64,000 nucleotides of DNA from assembly GCA_023957995.1 (NCBI GenBank), contig JAMLGK010000001.1, positions 281,001-345,000 of the forward strand, given 5' to 3'. A program made the translations under genes and the position numbers. Of this stretch, positions 1 through 7,612 are shown piece after piece. Each line of letters opens with the position of its first letter. Within the stretch, counting starts at the first letter, position 1. This DNA is from Microthrixaceae bacterium (GTDB lineage Bacteria; Actinomycetota; Acidimicrobiia; Acidimicrobiales; Microtrichaceae). Below the pieces are notes generated by a model, which saw nothing but the letters and a program-made list of their open reading frames with translations, was not told the DNA's origin and searched no databases.

Positions 1-172
1 CAAGCCTCGCGGGAGCGCAAGGGAATCGCCAACGGGGCACCGCTCCCCCACCCCTCGGGAATCCGGCCCGGGGATCGAGCACCGGTGGGATCCGGACGCG
101 ATGCCCGCAGACTGAAGGATCGCCGATGAGACCCACCGCAAAGGGAGAAAGGACGGCTCCGACCGCGATCGG

Positions 173-673
173 TTGGACCGTGACCTGAACGCGCTCATCG
201 ACGAACATGCAGAAGCGGCGTTCCGGGTGGCCAACGGAATCCTGCGCAATCCCAGCCTCGCCGAGGATGCGGTCCAGGAGACGATGATCAAGGCCTGGCA
301 GAGCCTCGGTCGTTTCAGGGGCGAGTCGTCGCTCAGATCCTGGATCCTGCGCATCGCCCACAACACGTCGATCTCGATGCTGCGACGGCGCCGGGAGGCG
401 GTCATGGCCCCCGAGGACATGCCCGAGATCGCCGGAGGCATCGATCCGGCCCGGTCCTCCAGCGCCATGAGTGACCTGAGGGCCGTCCGCGCCGCGCTCG
501 AGGAGCTCGATGAACTGTCGCGTTCGATCGTGATCCTGCGCGAGGTGGAGGGAATGACCTACCAGGAGATCAGCGACACGCTCCAGGTTCCCGTCCCAAC
601 CGTCAAGACCCGTCTGTTGAGAGCCCGCAAGCGCCTCGCAGGCGCCATCGGCTCATCGGAGGAGTATCGATGA
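173..673 (+). CDS. ECF-type RNA polymerase sigma factor
   Basis: A 166-residue sigma-70 family factor of the extracytoplasmic-function kind. Region 2 lies at about residues 10-75 (helix with LAEDAVQETMIKAWQSL, then SLRSWILRIAHNT) and region 4 at about 105-155 (VILREVEGMTYQEISDTLQV then PTVKTRLLRARKRL, the helix-turn-helix that reads the -35 element). There is no region 3, as usual for ECF factors. The start is a TTG; the frame is open upstream only to a stop at 113 and has no ATG or GTG. Its end overlaps the next gene by 4 nt (ATGA), so it is translationally coupled to 670-957 and, through that, to an MscS-like channel. No recognisable anti-sigma factor is present. Function as a sigma factor is secure; its targets are not known. 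Confidence 0.9.
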   Translation: MDRDLNALIDEHAEAAFRVANGILRNPSLAEDAVQETMIKAWQSLGRFRGESSLRSWILRIAHNTSISMLRRRREAVMAPEDMPEIAGGIDPARSSSAMSDLRAVRAALEELDELSRSIVILREVEGMTYQEISDTLQVPVPTVKTRLLRARKRLAGAIGSSEEYR

Positions 674-957
674 CTGACAATGAACAGCCAACCAGCAATC
701 CCGCCGTGGATCCCTTGGCAGGGCTGGGGGATCCCGACGACGAGATGCCCGAGCTCGCCGCTGCGCTGCGCGCTGCGCTGGGAACCGAACCGGATGTCCG
801 GGCCAGGGCCCGTCACCGCGTGGACCGCACCCTCGCGGCCCGATCTGCGTCCTCCGCGATCACGATGCTGGCGGGGACCGCGGTGGAGACGTTTCGTCAT
901 CTGCTCACCAATCCCATACGGGATGCCGACAGGTCTACCGAGGAGGTCGATCTATGA
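670..957 (+). CDS. Small acidic protein between sigma factor and channel
   Basis: A 95-residue protein I do not recognise. It is rich in Asp, Glu, Ala and Arg, with an acidic N-terminal half (residues 15-30) and an amphipathic, Ala/Arg-rich middle (about 40-60). The weakly hydrophobic stretch SSAITMLAGTAVETF (about 60-75) is too polar for a clear membrane span. ATGA overlaps with both neighbours make it the centre of a three-gene coupled operon. Its position directly after an ECF sigma gene is where anti-sigma factors normally sit, but it has no zinc-binding HxxxCxxC motif, so an anti-sigma role is only a guess from context. Confidence 0.7.
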   Translation: MTDNEQPTSNPAVDPLAGLGDPDDEMPELAAALRAALGTEPDVRARARHRVDRTLAARSASSAITMLAGTAVETFRHLLTNPIRDADRSTEEVDL

Positions 958-1679
958 CCGAGTACGCATGGCTATGGGCCGCCGTCGCAGTTGGCGTCGG
1001 ACTGCTCATGGGACAGATCGCAGGTCGGGTGGTGCGCGCCTCGATCGGGCGGAGGTCGCGTAGCGAATCCACGCGTTCCACTGCGCTCATGGTCTCGCGC
1101 GGGGTGTTCTGGGGCTGCACCGCGGTCGGAATGGTGATCGCCGCCGGGATCCTCGACAGCGAGGGCCTCGACGAGTTCGTGGATCTGCTCCGCGAGGGTC
1201 TACCGAGGGTGTTCATGGGGATCGTGCTGGCGATCGTGGGCTACGCGGTCGCTCTGTTCGTCGCCCAGGCCGTCGGCCAGTCCGCCAAGGAGGCCACCGG
1301 CGTGCGCCAGTTGGCGGTGGAGCGCACCCTGAAGGTCTCCATCATGGCCATCGCCATCGTGCTGGGGATGGTGGTGGCGGGTATCGACACGGCCGTCCTG
1401 CTGGTGATCCTGGTGGCCCTCGTCGGCGCACCTGCACTGGCACTCAGCCTCCTGACCGCCCTGGGCGCCAGAGGCGTTGCCTCCCAGATCAGCTCGGGTA
1501 GGGCCCTGCAGCACCGTTTCGAGCAGGGTTGGTGCCTCGAGGTGGACGGCATCGAGGGCGAGGTGATCGAGATGCATCCGACCTTCATCGAGCTCGAGGA
1601 TGCTCTCGGCGAACGACACCAGCTCCCGAACAGATGGCTGCTCGACCGGCCCTACAAGGCCGTTCCACCTGGATCATGA
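954..1679 (+). CDS. MscS-like mechanosensitive channel family membrane protein
   Basis: A 241-residue membrane protein. Hydrophobic spans lie near residues 5-25, 45-65, 85-108 and 125-165. They are followed by a short soluble tail (about 180-240) that follows the pattern of the MscS beta domain: FEQGWCLEVDGIEGEV, then a Thr/acidic strand and the LPNRWLL motif that corresponds to the iPN-x-x-l signature of MscS proteins. MscS channels open under membrane tension and release solutes. The protein is shorter than E. coli MscS and lacks a full C-terminal cage, so it may be a minimal or divergent member. It is the last gene of the coupled operon that starts with the ECF sigma factor, so envelope-stress control is a reasonable inference. 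Confidence 0.7.
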   Translation: MTEYAWLWAAVAVGVGLLMGQIAGRVVRASIGRRSRSESTRSTALMVSRGVFWGCTAVGMVIAAGILDSEGLDEFVDLLREGLPRVFMGIVLAIVGYAVALFVAQAVGQSAKEATGVRQLAVERTLKVSIMAIAIVLGMVVAGIDTAVLLVILVALVGAPALALSLLTALGARGVASQISSGRALQHRFEQGWCLEVDGIEGEVIEMHPTFIELEDALGERHQLPNRWLLDRPYKAVPPGS

Positions 1680-1872
1680 GCACCGCTGGCACCCGAGCTC
1701 ACACGGTGTAGCAGGACCGCCGCGAAGATTTCTGGAATTTCTCGCGACTTCTGTCGCTGCGGAGCGTCCAAGTACATGACAACGCAGGGCCGCAACTGAC
1801 GGACCCGACCATCAAGAACTCAGAGTTTCTCCAGGCTGGTGCAACGGACTTGGATCCACTGGGTGCTTCTCA

Positions 1873-1898
1873 GAACGAGGGCCTTCGGGCCCTCGTTC
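1873..1898 (+). terminator. Perfect 11-bp hairpin with TTCG loop
   Basis: Arms 1873-1883 and 1888-1898 pair without mismatch around a TTCG tetraloop. No T-run follows on either strand. It may end the upstream sigma/channel operon or shield the start of the next gene, whose putative -10 element begins 5 nt after the stem. Confidence 0.5.
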
Positions 1899-1902
1899 CG
1901 CG

Positions 1903-1908
1903 TATCGT
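1903..1908 (+). promoter_or_regulatory. -10 element (TATCGT), leaderless start of Dabb gene
   Basis: TATCGT ends 6 nt before the ATG at 1915, placing the transcript start at about the A of the start codon. No Shine-Dalgarno sequence lies between. Confidence 0.6.
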
Positions 1909-1914
1909 GGTCCG

Positions 1915-2208
1915 ATGATCCGTCACATCGTGTTGCTCCGCCTCGAGAGCACCTGCACCGCTGCTGACCTGCAGGGCATCGTCGATGCCCTCCGAGCACT
2001 CCCCGAGCAGATCCCGGCGATCCGGTCGTTCCAGGCCGGGAGCGACGCGGGTCTCTCGGAGGGAAACGTCCAGCTCTGCGCGGTGGCGGACTTCGACGAC
2101 GTCGCCGGCTACGAGTCCTACCGCGACCATCCTGCCCACAAGCAGGTGATCGCGGACCACATCAAGCCTGTGTTGGTCGAGCGCACGGCCATCCAGGTGG
2201 AGCTCTGA
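1915..2208 (+). CDS. Dabb family (stress-responsive A/B barrel) protein
   Basis: A 97-residue single-domain protein of the stress-responsive dimeric alpha/beta barrel (Dabb) family. Family features are the N-terminal MIRHIVLLRLES strand, the central SFQAGSDAG segment, and the C-terminal YRDHPAHKQV stretch with its conserved His residues. Members are small dimeric ferredoxin-like proteins; some are enzymes, many have no known substrate. The gene stands alone, directly after a UUCG-loop hairpin, and appears to be leaderless. It converges with the end of the amidohydrolase gene 18 nt away. Confidence 0.85.
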   Translation: MIRHIVLLRLESTCTAADLQGIVDALRALPEQIPAIRSFQAGSDAGLSEGNVQLCAVADFDDVAGYESYRDHPAHKQVIADHIKPVLVERTAIQVEL

Positions 2209-2226
2209 ACCAGCCGGACACCCGTT

Positions 2227-3210
2227 TCAGAGTCGCAGCAGGCGTCGGGAGTTGGCATCGAGCAGGTCCACCATGTCGGGCTGGGGCAACCGGGCGGGTT
2301 GGTCCCAACCGGCGAAGTTGGTCCCTCCCACCAGGCGGTCGGTCCCGATGGTCGCTCCCAGCGCCGCAAGCACCTCGGGATCGCTCACGTGGGCGTCGTA
2401 CCAGAGCATTCCCAGGCGCTGGTCCAACGCGCCGGGAGCCCGCAGTTCCTCGCTGACCCAGGGGCGGGTCTCGGCGACCCGGCGCAGCTTGCCGATCAAG
2501 GCCACCAGCGCTCCACCACCGTGTGACACACACAGCTGTAGCGATGGATGTCGGTCCAACACGCCTCCGAAGACGAGCGTCGAGATCGCGAGCATCTCCT
2601 CGAAGGCGAACGAGAACCACAGGTCCAGATCGAAACGTCCCAGCCGCTCGTCGCGGCGTGCCCGGTCCACCCCCGGGGGTGCCGGGTGGAGGAACACCGG
2701 CACCGACAGGTCAACCGCGGTCTGCCAGAGTGCATCCATCCGGGGGTCGTCGAGCGCGAGATGACTCCCCGGTGCGCCGAAGTCGGTGCCGACGTAGGCC
2801 GCCACCAGACCCAGCTCGCTCACCGAGCGCGTCAGCTCCGCTGCAGCGGCCGCGGGATCCTGCATCGGCAGCTGGGCCGCGCCCAGCAGGCGCTCCGGTC
2901 GGGTCGCCACCAGCGCGGCCAGCTCGTCGTTGTGCCAACGTGCGAACTCGCCGGCCGTCACCGGGTCGATGTGGTGCAGGTAGGTGAGCGGATTGGGTGA
3001 CAGCAGCTGGCGGGAGATACCCAGGGCATCCATCGCCTGCAACCGGAGCTCGAGGTCCATGAACGGGCTCTGGCGGTAGCGAACACCTTCGAGTGTGTAG
3101 TCACCGACCCTGAAGGTCGGACACTCGGGATCGTCGAGGAGCTCGGGGCCGTAACCGCCGGCGCGGCCCATGACGCCTTCGAGCACCACGTGGGCGTGGA
3201 GGTCGATCAC
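2227..3210 (-). CDS. Amidohydrolase family 2 (ACMSD-like TIM barrel) protein
   Basis: A 327-residue metal-dependent hydrolase or decarboxylase of the amidohydrolase-2 family, which includes ACMSD and gamma-resorcylate decarboxylase. The N-terminal MIDLHAH motif gives the first two metal-binding His; the barrel continues with VFLHPAP (about residue 175) and CVSHGGG (about 230). Where the family normally has the metal-binding Asp in a GTD/GSD motif, this protein reads GTNFAGWD (Asn at about 298), so its activity may be altered. It is the last gene of the five-gene operon and begins 15 nt after the P450 stop. Decarboxylation or ring-product hydrolysis after P450 oxidation is a possible role. Confidence 0.85.
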   Translation of the reverse strand: MIDLHAHVVLEGVMGRAGGYGPELLDDPECPTFRVGDYTLEGVRYRQSPFMDLELRLQAMDALGISRQLLSPNPLTYLHHIDPVTAGEFARWHNDELAALVATRPERLLGAAQLPMQDPAAAAAELTRSVSELGLVAAYVGTDFGAPGSHLALDDPRMDALWQTAVDLSVPVFLHPAPPGVDRARRDERLGRFDLDLWFSFAFEEMLAISTLVFGGVLDRHPSLQLCVSHGGGALVALIGKLRRVAETRPWVSEELRAPGALDQRLGMLWYDAHVSDPEVLAALGATIGTDRLVGGTNFAGWDQPARLPQPDMVDLLDANSRRLLRL

Positions 3211-3225
3211 GGCAACGGTTCCCGC

Positions 3226-4434
3226 TCAGCCGAAGCGGACCGGGTAGCGACCCCAGTACGGACGAGCGGTGGCCGAATCCATCTCTGCGGGGTCCGATGG
3301 GTCGGGGCGCGCGCCATGGTTGAGCATCCACTGTGCTGCAACGGGTACCAACCCGTGGAGGTGCTCGTCCACGTCGTCACCCTCCTGGTAGGGCAAACCT
3401 CCTGCCAGGTCCGACCCGATGCACGCATGCATGCCCAGCCCGAAGCTCAGACCCCAGCGCGGGACACCCTCGGGCAGCTCGCGGTGGGGATCGAACTCAT
3501 CGGCATCGGCGCCGAACACCTCGGGGTCGCGGTTCACCGAGTTGAGGTCGATCACCACCTTCGAGCCCCGGGCTATCTGCCTCCCGCTGCGCAGCTCAAT
3601 GTCGTCGAGGGCCCAACGCATTGCGACCGGGGAGGACGGCTCCAACCGGATCGTCTCGTGCATGCAGCGCTGCACCGACAGCGGGTCGGTACGCAGCACT
3701 CCGGCTTCCTCCGGGTGGGCGGCCTCCCACTCGAAGAGCCGGTGAAGTGTCCGCACGAAGGCGGTGGCCGAGGTGTGCGCACCTGCGAGCAGGTAGTAGG
3801 CCGTCTCGCGGCGGATCGTCTCGTGGGGCAGGTCGAGGTCGTCCTCGTTGGCGAGCAGCGTGCACAGCACATCCACCGGTACCTCGGATGAGTCGATGTC
3901 ACCTGCGCGGTGAGCGGCCAGGGCAGCCAGCCGGCGCTCGATCGAAGGCGCGAGGAACTCGTCATCGAAGCGTTGGAGGCCCTCGGCCACCTCGGCCGCC
4001 TTGGCCTCGCGATCGCCTGTGTAGTGCGCCAGGGTCGCGCCCTCCACGAACAGCATCAGGTAGTCGTAGAGGTGGAACGATTCCTCGGGGGTGCCCTCGG
4101 GTCGATCGATCCCTGCGGTGGTCGCCGCCAGGTTCATCATGAGTTGGTGGCTGACCGAGACCAGCTCGGCGTGACCCTCACGTACGTGGGGGGTCAGGGT
4201 TTCCTCTATCACCGCCGGGAAGCGCTTCTTTTCGTACTCCTCCATCCGGTCACGCCGGAACAGCCTGTTCTCGAGCCTGCGCCTCGATCGGTGCTGGTCG
4301 GCATGGAGGTTGACGATCACGTCGCTCATGATCACTTCACCCTCGTCGTACAGAGCCTGACGCAGCGCCTTGTTCCGGTAGGCGTCGCGGGCCTCGGCGA
4401 ATGTGGTGATGGTCGTCACCTCGGGCTCGTTCAT
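3226..4434 (-). CDS. Cytochrome P450
   Basis: A 402-residue soluble bacterial cytochrome P450. The heme-binding loop FGLGMHACIG has its Cys ligand at about residue 338; the K-helix ExxR is HETIR (Glu260, Arg263). The I-helix motif reads AGAHTS (217-222), with His instead of the usual Asp/Glu before the conserved Thr, a change at the residue pair that delivers protons to bound oxygen. The chosen ATG overlaps the ThuA-like stop (ATGA); an in-frame extension upstream would run into that gene and looks random. No ferredoxin or reductase gene is nearby, so redox partners must be encoded elsewhere. Substrate unknown. Confidence 0.92.
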   Translation of the reverse strand: MNEPEVTTITTFAEARDAYRNKALRQALYDEGEVIMSDVIVNLHADQHRSRRRLENRLFRRDRMEEYEKKRFPAVIEETLTPHVREGHAELVSVSHQLMMNLAATTAGIDRPEGTPEESFHLYDYLMLFVEGATLAHYTGDREAKAAEVAEGLQRFDDEFLAPSIERRLAALAAHRAGDIDSSEVPVDVLCTLLANEDDLDLPHETIRRETAYYLLAGAHTSATAFVRTLHRLFEWEAAHPEEAGVLRTDPLSVQRCMHETIRLEPSSPVAMRWALDDIELRSGRQIARGSKVVIDLNSVNRDPEVFGADADEFDPHRELPEGVPRWGLSFGLGMHACIGSDLAGGLPYQEGDDVDEHLHGLVPVAAQWMLNHGARPDPSDPAEMDSATARPYWGRYPVRFG

Positions 4435-5171
4435 CGTTGCTCCTCCAGCGGGGTCTGTGTCGTTCGGCGGTGGGGGCGGACGGGCTCCGGATCCCGCCCG
4501 AGGAGCTCCATCGCATTCACCAGGATCCTGCGATGGGCAGGGTTCTCGAGCGACTCCCGACCGTGACCCAGGGTGCATGTCACCACCCTGCCCGCTCCCA
4601 CTTCGCGTTCCCAGAGCACGGGATGATCGATGTCGTCCCAGCGCGACACCGCCAGCGGCTCCAGGTCAGCGGCGAGGTCGAGGTGGCCGTAGGCCTCGTC
4701 GAAGATCTCGAAGTCGCCCACTCCCTCGGTCAGCACGTGGGATGCCACCACCTGCACCTTCATCGGACCGAGCGGCGGGTGTGACGAGGTCCCCCATCGC
4801 CATCTCGCTCCGACGATGTCGCCCCAGCCCGGCCAGTCGTCGAAGCAGATGGGTGCCGCGTGCATCGCCAGGAGCCGACCGCCACCGCGTACGTAGGAGT
4901 CGAAGGAGCTCCGCACCGATTCGGTGCTGGAGTAGGCGAAGTCGGACCTCCGGTCGTCGTAGCGACCTTCGAGCATGCGCCAGCGCAGGGTGTTGCAGAC
5001 CCAGAGCTGCGGAGGTCGGAGATCCAGCTGCCGGGCGGCCTCGTCCGGGTCCTCGATGACGGTGCTGTCGTAGCCGATCTCCTCGAGGAGTCCCACCACC
5101 ACCGGCGTCGTGTCGGAGAAGGGATGCGGACCGCCACTCAGCACCATGGCGGTGGGGCCGTTCGACGCCAT
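4431..5171 (-). CDS. ThuA-like (trehalose-utilisation family) protein
   Basis: A 246-residue protein of the ThuA-like, glutamine-amidotransferase-fold family. Visible features are the N-terminal strand and loop VLSGGPHPFSD, the pattern RGGGRLLAMHAA at about residue 96-107 in the place of the family's GgGLvglHga motif, and SHVLTEGVGDFEIFDEAYGH (about 144-163), which matches the family's HPi..gl..f...DElY region. Family members act on oxidised sugars or related compounds, and many are linked to sugar catabolism; the reaction is poorly defined. The start overlaps the SDR stop, and the stop overlaps the P450 start. An upstream extension in this frame is only the shadow of the SDR gene. Confidence 0.85.
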   Translation of the reverse strand: MASNGPTAMVLSGGPHPFSDTTPVVVGLLEEIGYDSTVIEDPDEAARQLDLRPPQLWVCNTLRWRMLEGRYDDRRSDFAYSSTESVRSSFDSYVRGGGRLLAMHAAPICFDDWPGWGDIVGARWRWGTSSHPPLGPMKVQVVASHVLTEGVGDFEIFDEAYGHLDLAADLEPLAVSRWDDIDHPVLWEREVGAGRVVTCTLGHGRESLENPAHRRILVNAMELLGRDPEPVRPHRRTTQTPLEEQR

Positions 5172-5962
5172 CAATCCGCTCCGGCGTCGGCGCCGACCCC
5201 GTCGACCGAGGCCGGCCGTGGCAGGTTCGCCAGCAGGGACGAGGCCACTCCCCCATCCACCACGAGGTTCTGGCCGGTCACGTAGGAGGCTGCGGGCGAT
5301 GCCAGCCACAACACCACCGCTGCGATGTCGGCCGGTGTCCCGAGCCGACCCAGAGGGACCGCAGCGGTTCTGGCCGATCGCGTGGCGGGGTCCTCGTACA
5401 GCGGTGCCGACATCCCGCCGTCGATGAAGCCCGGTGCAACGCTGTTGACCCTCACCCCCGAGGCCCCGAACTCGATCGCGAGTTGGGCGCTCAGCAGCGC
5501 CACAGCAGCCTTGGATGCCCCGTAGGCGCCAGCGTGGGGCCCGGGGACCACGCCGTTGATCGAGGTGAGGTTCACGATCGAACCCCCACCGGCCCGACCC
5601 ATGCGCACCGCCGCCACGCGCGACACGATGAAGGTGCCGGTGAGGTTCACATCGAGGGTCTGGCGCCAATCCTCGACCGGCAGCTCGGCCAGTGACCCGA
5701 ACCTGACGATGCCGGCGTTGTTGACGACCATGTCGGCCACGGTTCCGGCCTCGGATTCGAAACGGTCGAACGCAGCGACCACCTGCGCCTCGTCGTTGAC
5801 CGCTGCTTCGAGCGGAATACCGGTGGGGATGGCCGAGGCGACGGACTCTGCAGCGGCACCGTCGATGTCCAGCACGCCGACGGTGTGACCGTCGCGGGCG
5901 GCCGCCAGCGCGATCTCCTCGCCGATGCCTGCGCCCGCCCCGGTCACGATCACGGCGCTCAC
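5171..5962 (-). CDS. Short-chain dehydrogenase/reductase (SDR)
   Basis: A 263-residue classical SDR oxidoreductase. The NAD(P)-binding motif TGAGAGIG is at residues 7-14, the NNAG motif at about 86, the catalytic Ser in LTSINGV (about 138), and the Tyr/Lys pair in YGASK (about 152-156). The PG motif is in SVAPGFIDGG. Asp at the end of the second strand (LDIDG) favours NAD over NADP. It starts with GTG, overlapping the stop of the amidohydrolase before it (GTGA), and its stop overlaps the ThuA-like start. It would oxidise or reduce an alcohol or ketone intermediate in the pathway of this operon. Confidence 0.93.
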   Translation of the reverse strand: MSAVIVTGAGAGIGEEIALAAARDGHTVGVLDIDGAAAESVASAIPTGIPLEAAVNDEAQVVAAFDRFESEAGTVADMVVNNAGIVRFGSLAELPVEDWRQTLDVNLTGTFIVSRVAAVRMGRAGGGSIVNLTSINGVVPGPHAGAYGASKAAVALLSAQLAIEFGASGVRVNSVAPGFIDGGMSAPLYEDPATRSARTAAVPLGRLGTPADIAAVVLWLASPAASYVTGQNLVVDGGVASSLLANLPRPASVDGVGADAGAD

Positions 5963-7332
5963 GGATTCACCAGATCCCAGGTGAGGGGCCTCTCGGCCCA
6001 GTTCCCGACCCTGGAGCCGGGCAGCGGGTCCCGTGTCGGCCAGGCCCGCTGGAGGTCCACCGGCACTCCGCGTGACAGCACCGCACGCAGGTTCCTGCGG
6101 TCTCCCAGCAAGGACACGTCCGAGGCGACATCGCCCTGCACGACCAGCACGTCCGCACGTCGACCGACCGACAGCACACCGAGTTCGTCTGCGGCATGCA
6201 CCGCGTGTGCGTTGTTGGCGGTGGCGCAGCGGATCGCCTCGAGCGGACTCAGGTCGAGGTGTTCGACGAACAACTCGACCTCCCGTGCATGCCAGTGCCC
6301 GTAGGGAGTGAGGACGAAGCCCGACTCAGAGCCACAGAGCAGACGGACCCCGGCGTCGTGGGCCCGCCTGACCATCTCGGCGGTCGCGGCGATCTCCCCC
6401 CTGAAGACATCCACCATGTTCGTCCCGGCTCCCACCTCGGGTCCGTGGTCGCAGAGATTCGACAGGAAGGTGAACACGGGGCACAGGTCCGCACCCGATT
6501 CCACCACGGCCTCCAACGCCTCCTCGTCCATGAAGCTGGCGTGGTAGATGATGTCCACCCCAGCGAGAGCGGCGTCGCGCGTGGAGCTCGCATTGCGGCA
6601 GTGTGCAGCCACCGGCACGCCCAGGTCGTGTGCTGTGTCGCACACCACCCTCATCTCCTGCCGGGTCCACACCTGTAGCTCACCCGAACGGGTCGGGATC
6701 GACCCGGTGGCGTGGATCTTGACGAAGTCGGCGCCTTCCTTGATCTGGCGGCGAGTGGCCAACACCATCTCGTCGGTGGTGCGGACCACCTCCGCGTAGC
6801 CCACCTCGCCCTCGTCGGGGATCAGACGCCCGGCTGTGCCGCCCACCGCGGTCAGCAGTGCTGCGACACCGGTGGTGATCCGCGGTCCCTCGATCCAGCC
6901 GGCTTCCACTGCATCGCGGATGGCGGGCCCCATCCGGAAGATCGTGTCGGGATCCGCAACGGAGGTGACACCGGCCATCAGCAGTTTCGGGAGGTGGTGG
7001 GCCGTCGCCAGGGCCGCCAACGTGTGGTCCCGATGGAAGAACAGCTCGTCGTTGCTCCGCGGCTCGTCGAAGGTGAGGTGACAGTGGGCGTCGATGAGAC
7101 CCGGCATGACGGTGCAGCCGGTGGCGTCCACACGGGTGGCGGAGTCGAGCTCACGCTCGTGGAAACCAGCGGAGCCCTCCGGACCAGCTGTGGCCGAGCC
7201 GCTGCCCACCGCGATGATCTCGTCGCCACGACAGATCACCTCGCCCGGCACCGGAGGGGCGCCTGAACCATCGAGAACAGTTCCGCCCTCGATCACCAGG
7301 AGATCAGATGTGTGTTCGGCCCGTTCGGACAA
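5959..7332 (-). CDS. Amidohydrolase (imidazolonepropionase-like family)
   Basis: About 457 residues; first gene of the coupled operon. The N-terminal beta-sandwich strand LLVIEGGTVLDGSG leads to the metal motif MPGLIDAHCHL (His83, His85), then FVKIHATG (probable carboxylated or metal-bridging Lys), AAHCRNAS and IIYHAS (metal His residues). The final metal site, normally Asp in GTD, reads GSES (Glu at about 336). The frame is open up to 7539, but the extra N-terminus looks unrelated to the family, so I favour the TTG at 7332; a GTG nearer to VIEGG is also possible. Related enzymes hydrolyse cyclic amides and Xaa-Pro-type peptides; the substrate here is unknown. Confidence 0.82.
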   Translation of the reverse strand: MSERAEHTSDLLVIEGGTVLDGSGAPPVPGEVICRGDEIIAVGSGSATAGPEGSAGFHERELDSATRVDATGCTVMPGLIDAHCHLTFDEPRSNDELFFHRDHTLAALATAHHLPKLLMAGVTSVADPDTIFRMGPAIRDAVEAGWIEGPRITTGVAALLTAVGGTAGRLIPDEGEVGYAEVVRTTDEMVLATRRQIKEGADFVKIHATGSIPTRSGELQVWTRQEMRVVCDTAHDLGVPVAAHCRNASSTRDAALAGVDIIYHASFMDEEALEAVVESGADLCPVFTFLSNLCDHGPEVGAGTNMVDVFRGEIAATAEMVRRAHDAGVRLLCGSESGFVLTPYGHWHAREVELFVEHLDLSPLEAIRCATANNAHAVHAADELGVLSVGRRADVLVVQGDVASDVSLLGDRRNLRAVLSRGVPVDLQRAWPTRDPLPGSRVGNWAERPLTWDLVNP

Positions 7333-7520
7333 TTGCGCCCCTGTCGCTCCAGTAGCGGTCTGCCTGCGTTTCGGGGGCGCCCTCAGCGGTGTCCGGCGAT
7401 GAAGGTCGGTGATGCCTGCGGATCGGTCCCCGCCGGCGATCCTACGGCAACACAGCAGGTGAGTGAACGCTGTTAGGTGAGTTGCGGCCGACCGACCGCG
7501 GCATTCACCCACCGGCTCCA

Positions 7521-7573
7521 TGGTGACAGCAGTCACCATCTGATCTATTCTCTGGTCACCAACGAGAGTTGGT
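7521..7573. promoter_or_regulatory. Two adjacent palindromes, candidate operators
   Basis: TGGTGAC-AGCA-GTCACCA (7521-7538) is a perfect 7-bp inverted repeat with a 4-nt centre. ACCAAC-GAGA-GTTGGT (7558-7573) is a perfect 6-bp one, also with a 4-nt centre. Between them is an AT-richer patch (TGATCTATTC) and a further GGTCACC half-site. The arrangement suits a dimeric repressor controlling the minus-strand operon; no regulator gene is adjacent. Confidence 0.5.
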
Positions 7574-7612
7574 TGTCAGTTGAGCGGCGACGCTCCTGGC
7601 AGCCGGGCAATG

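Noticed and set aside
126..185. ATG at 126 as a start for the sigma factor
   Set aside because: It is in another frame and meets a stop after about 20 codons.
7333..7539. Extended N-terminus of the amidohydrolase from ATG at 7539
   Set aside because: The added 69 residues do not look like the family and would put a palindromic operator inside the coding region; I kept this only as an alternative.
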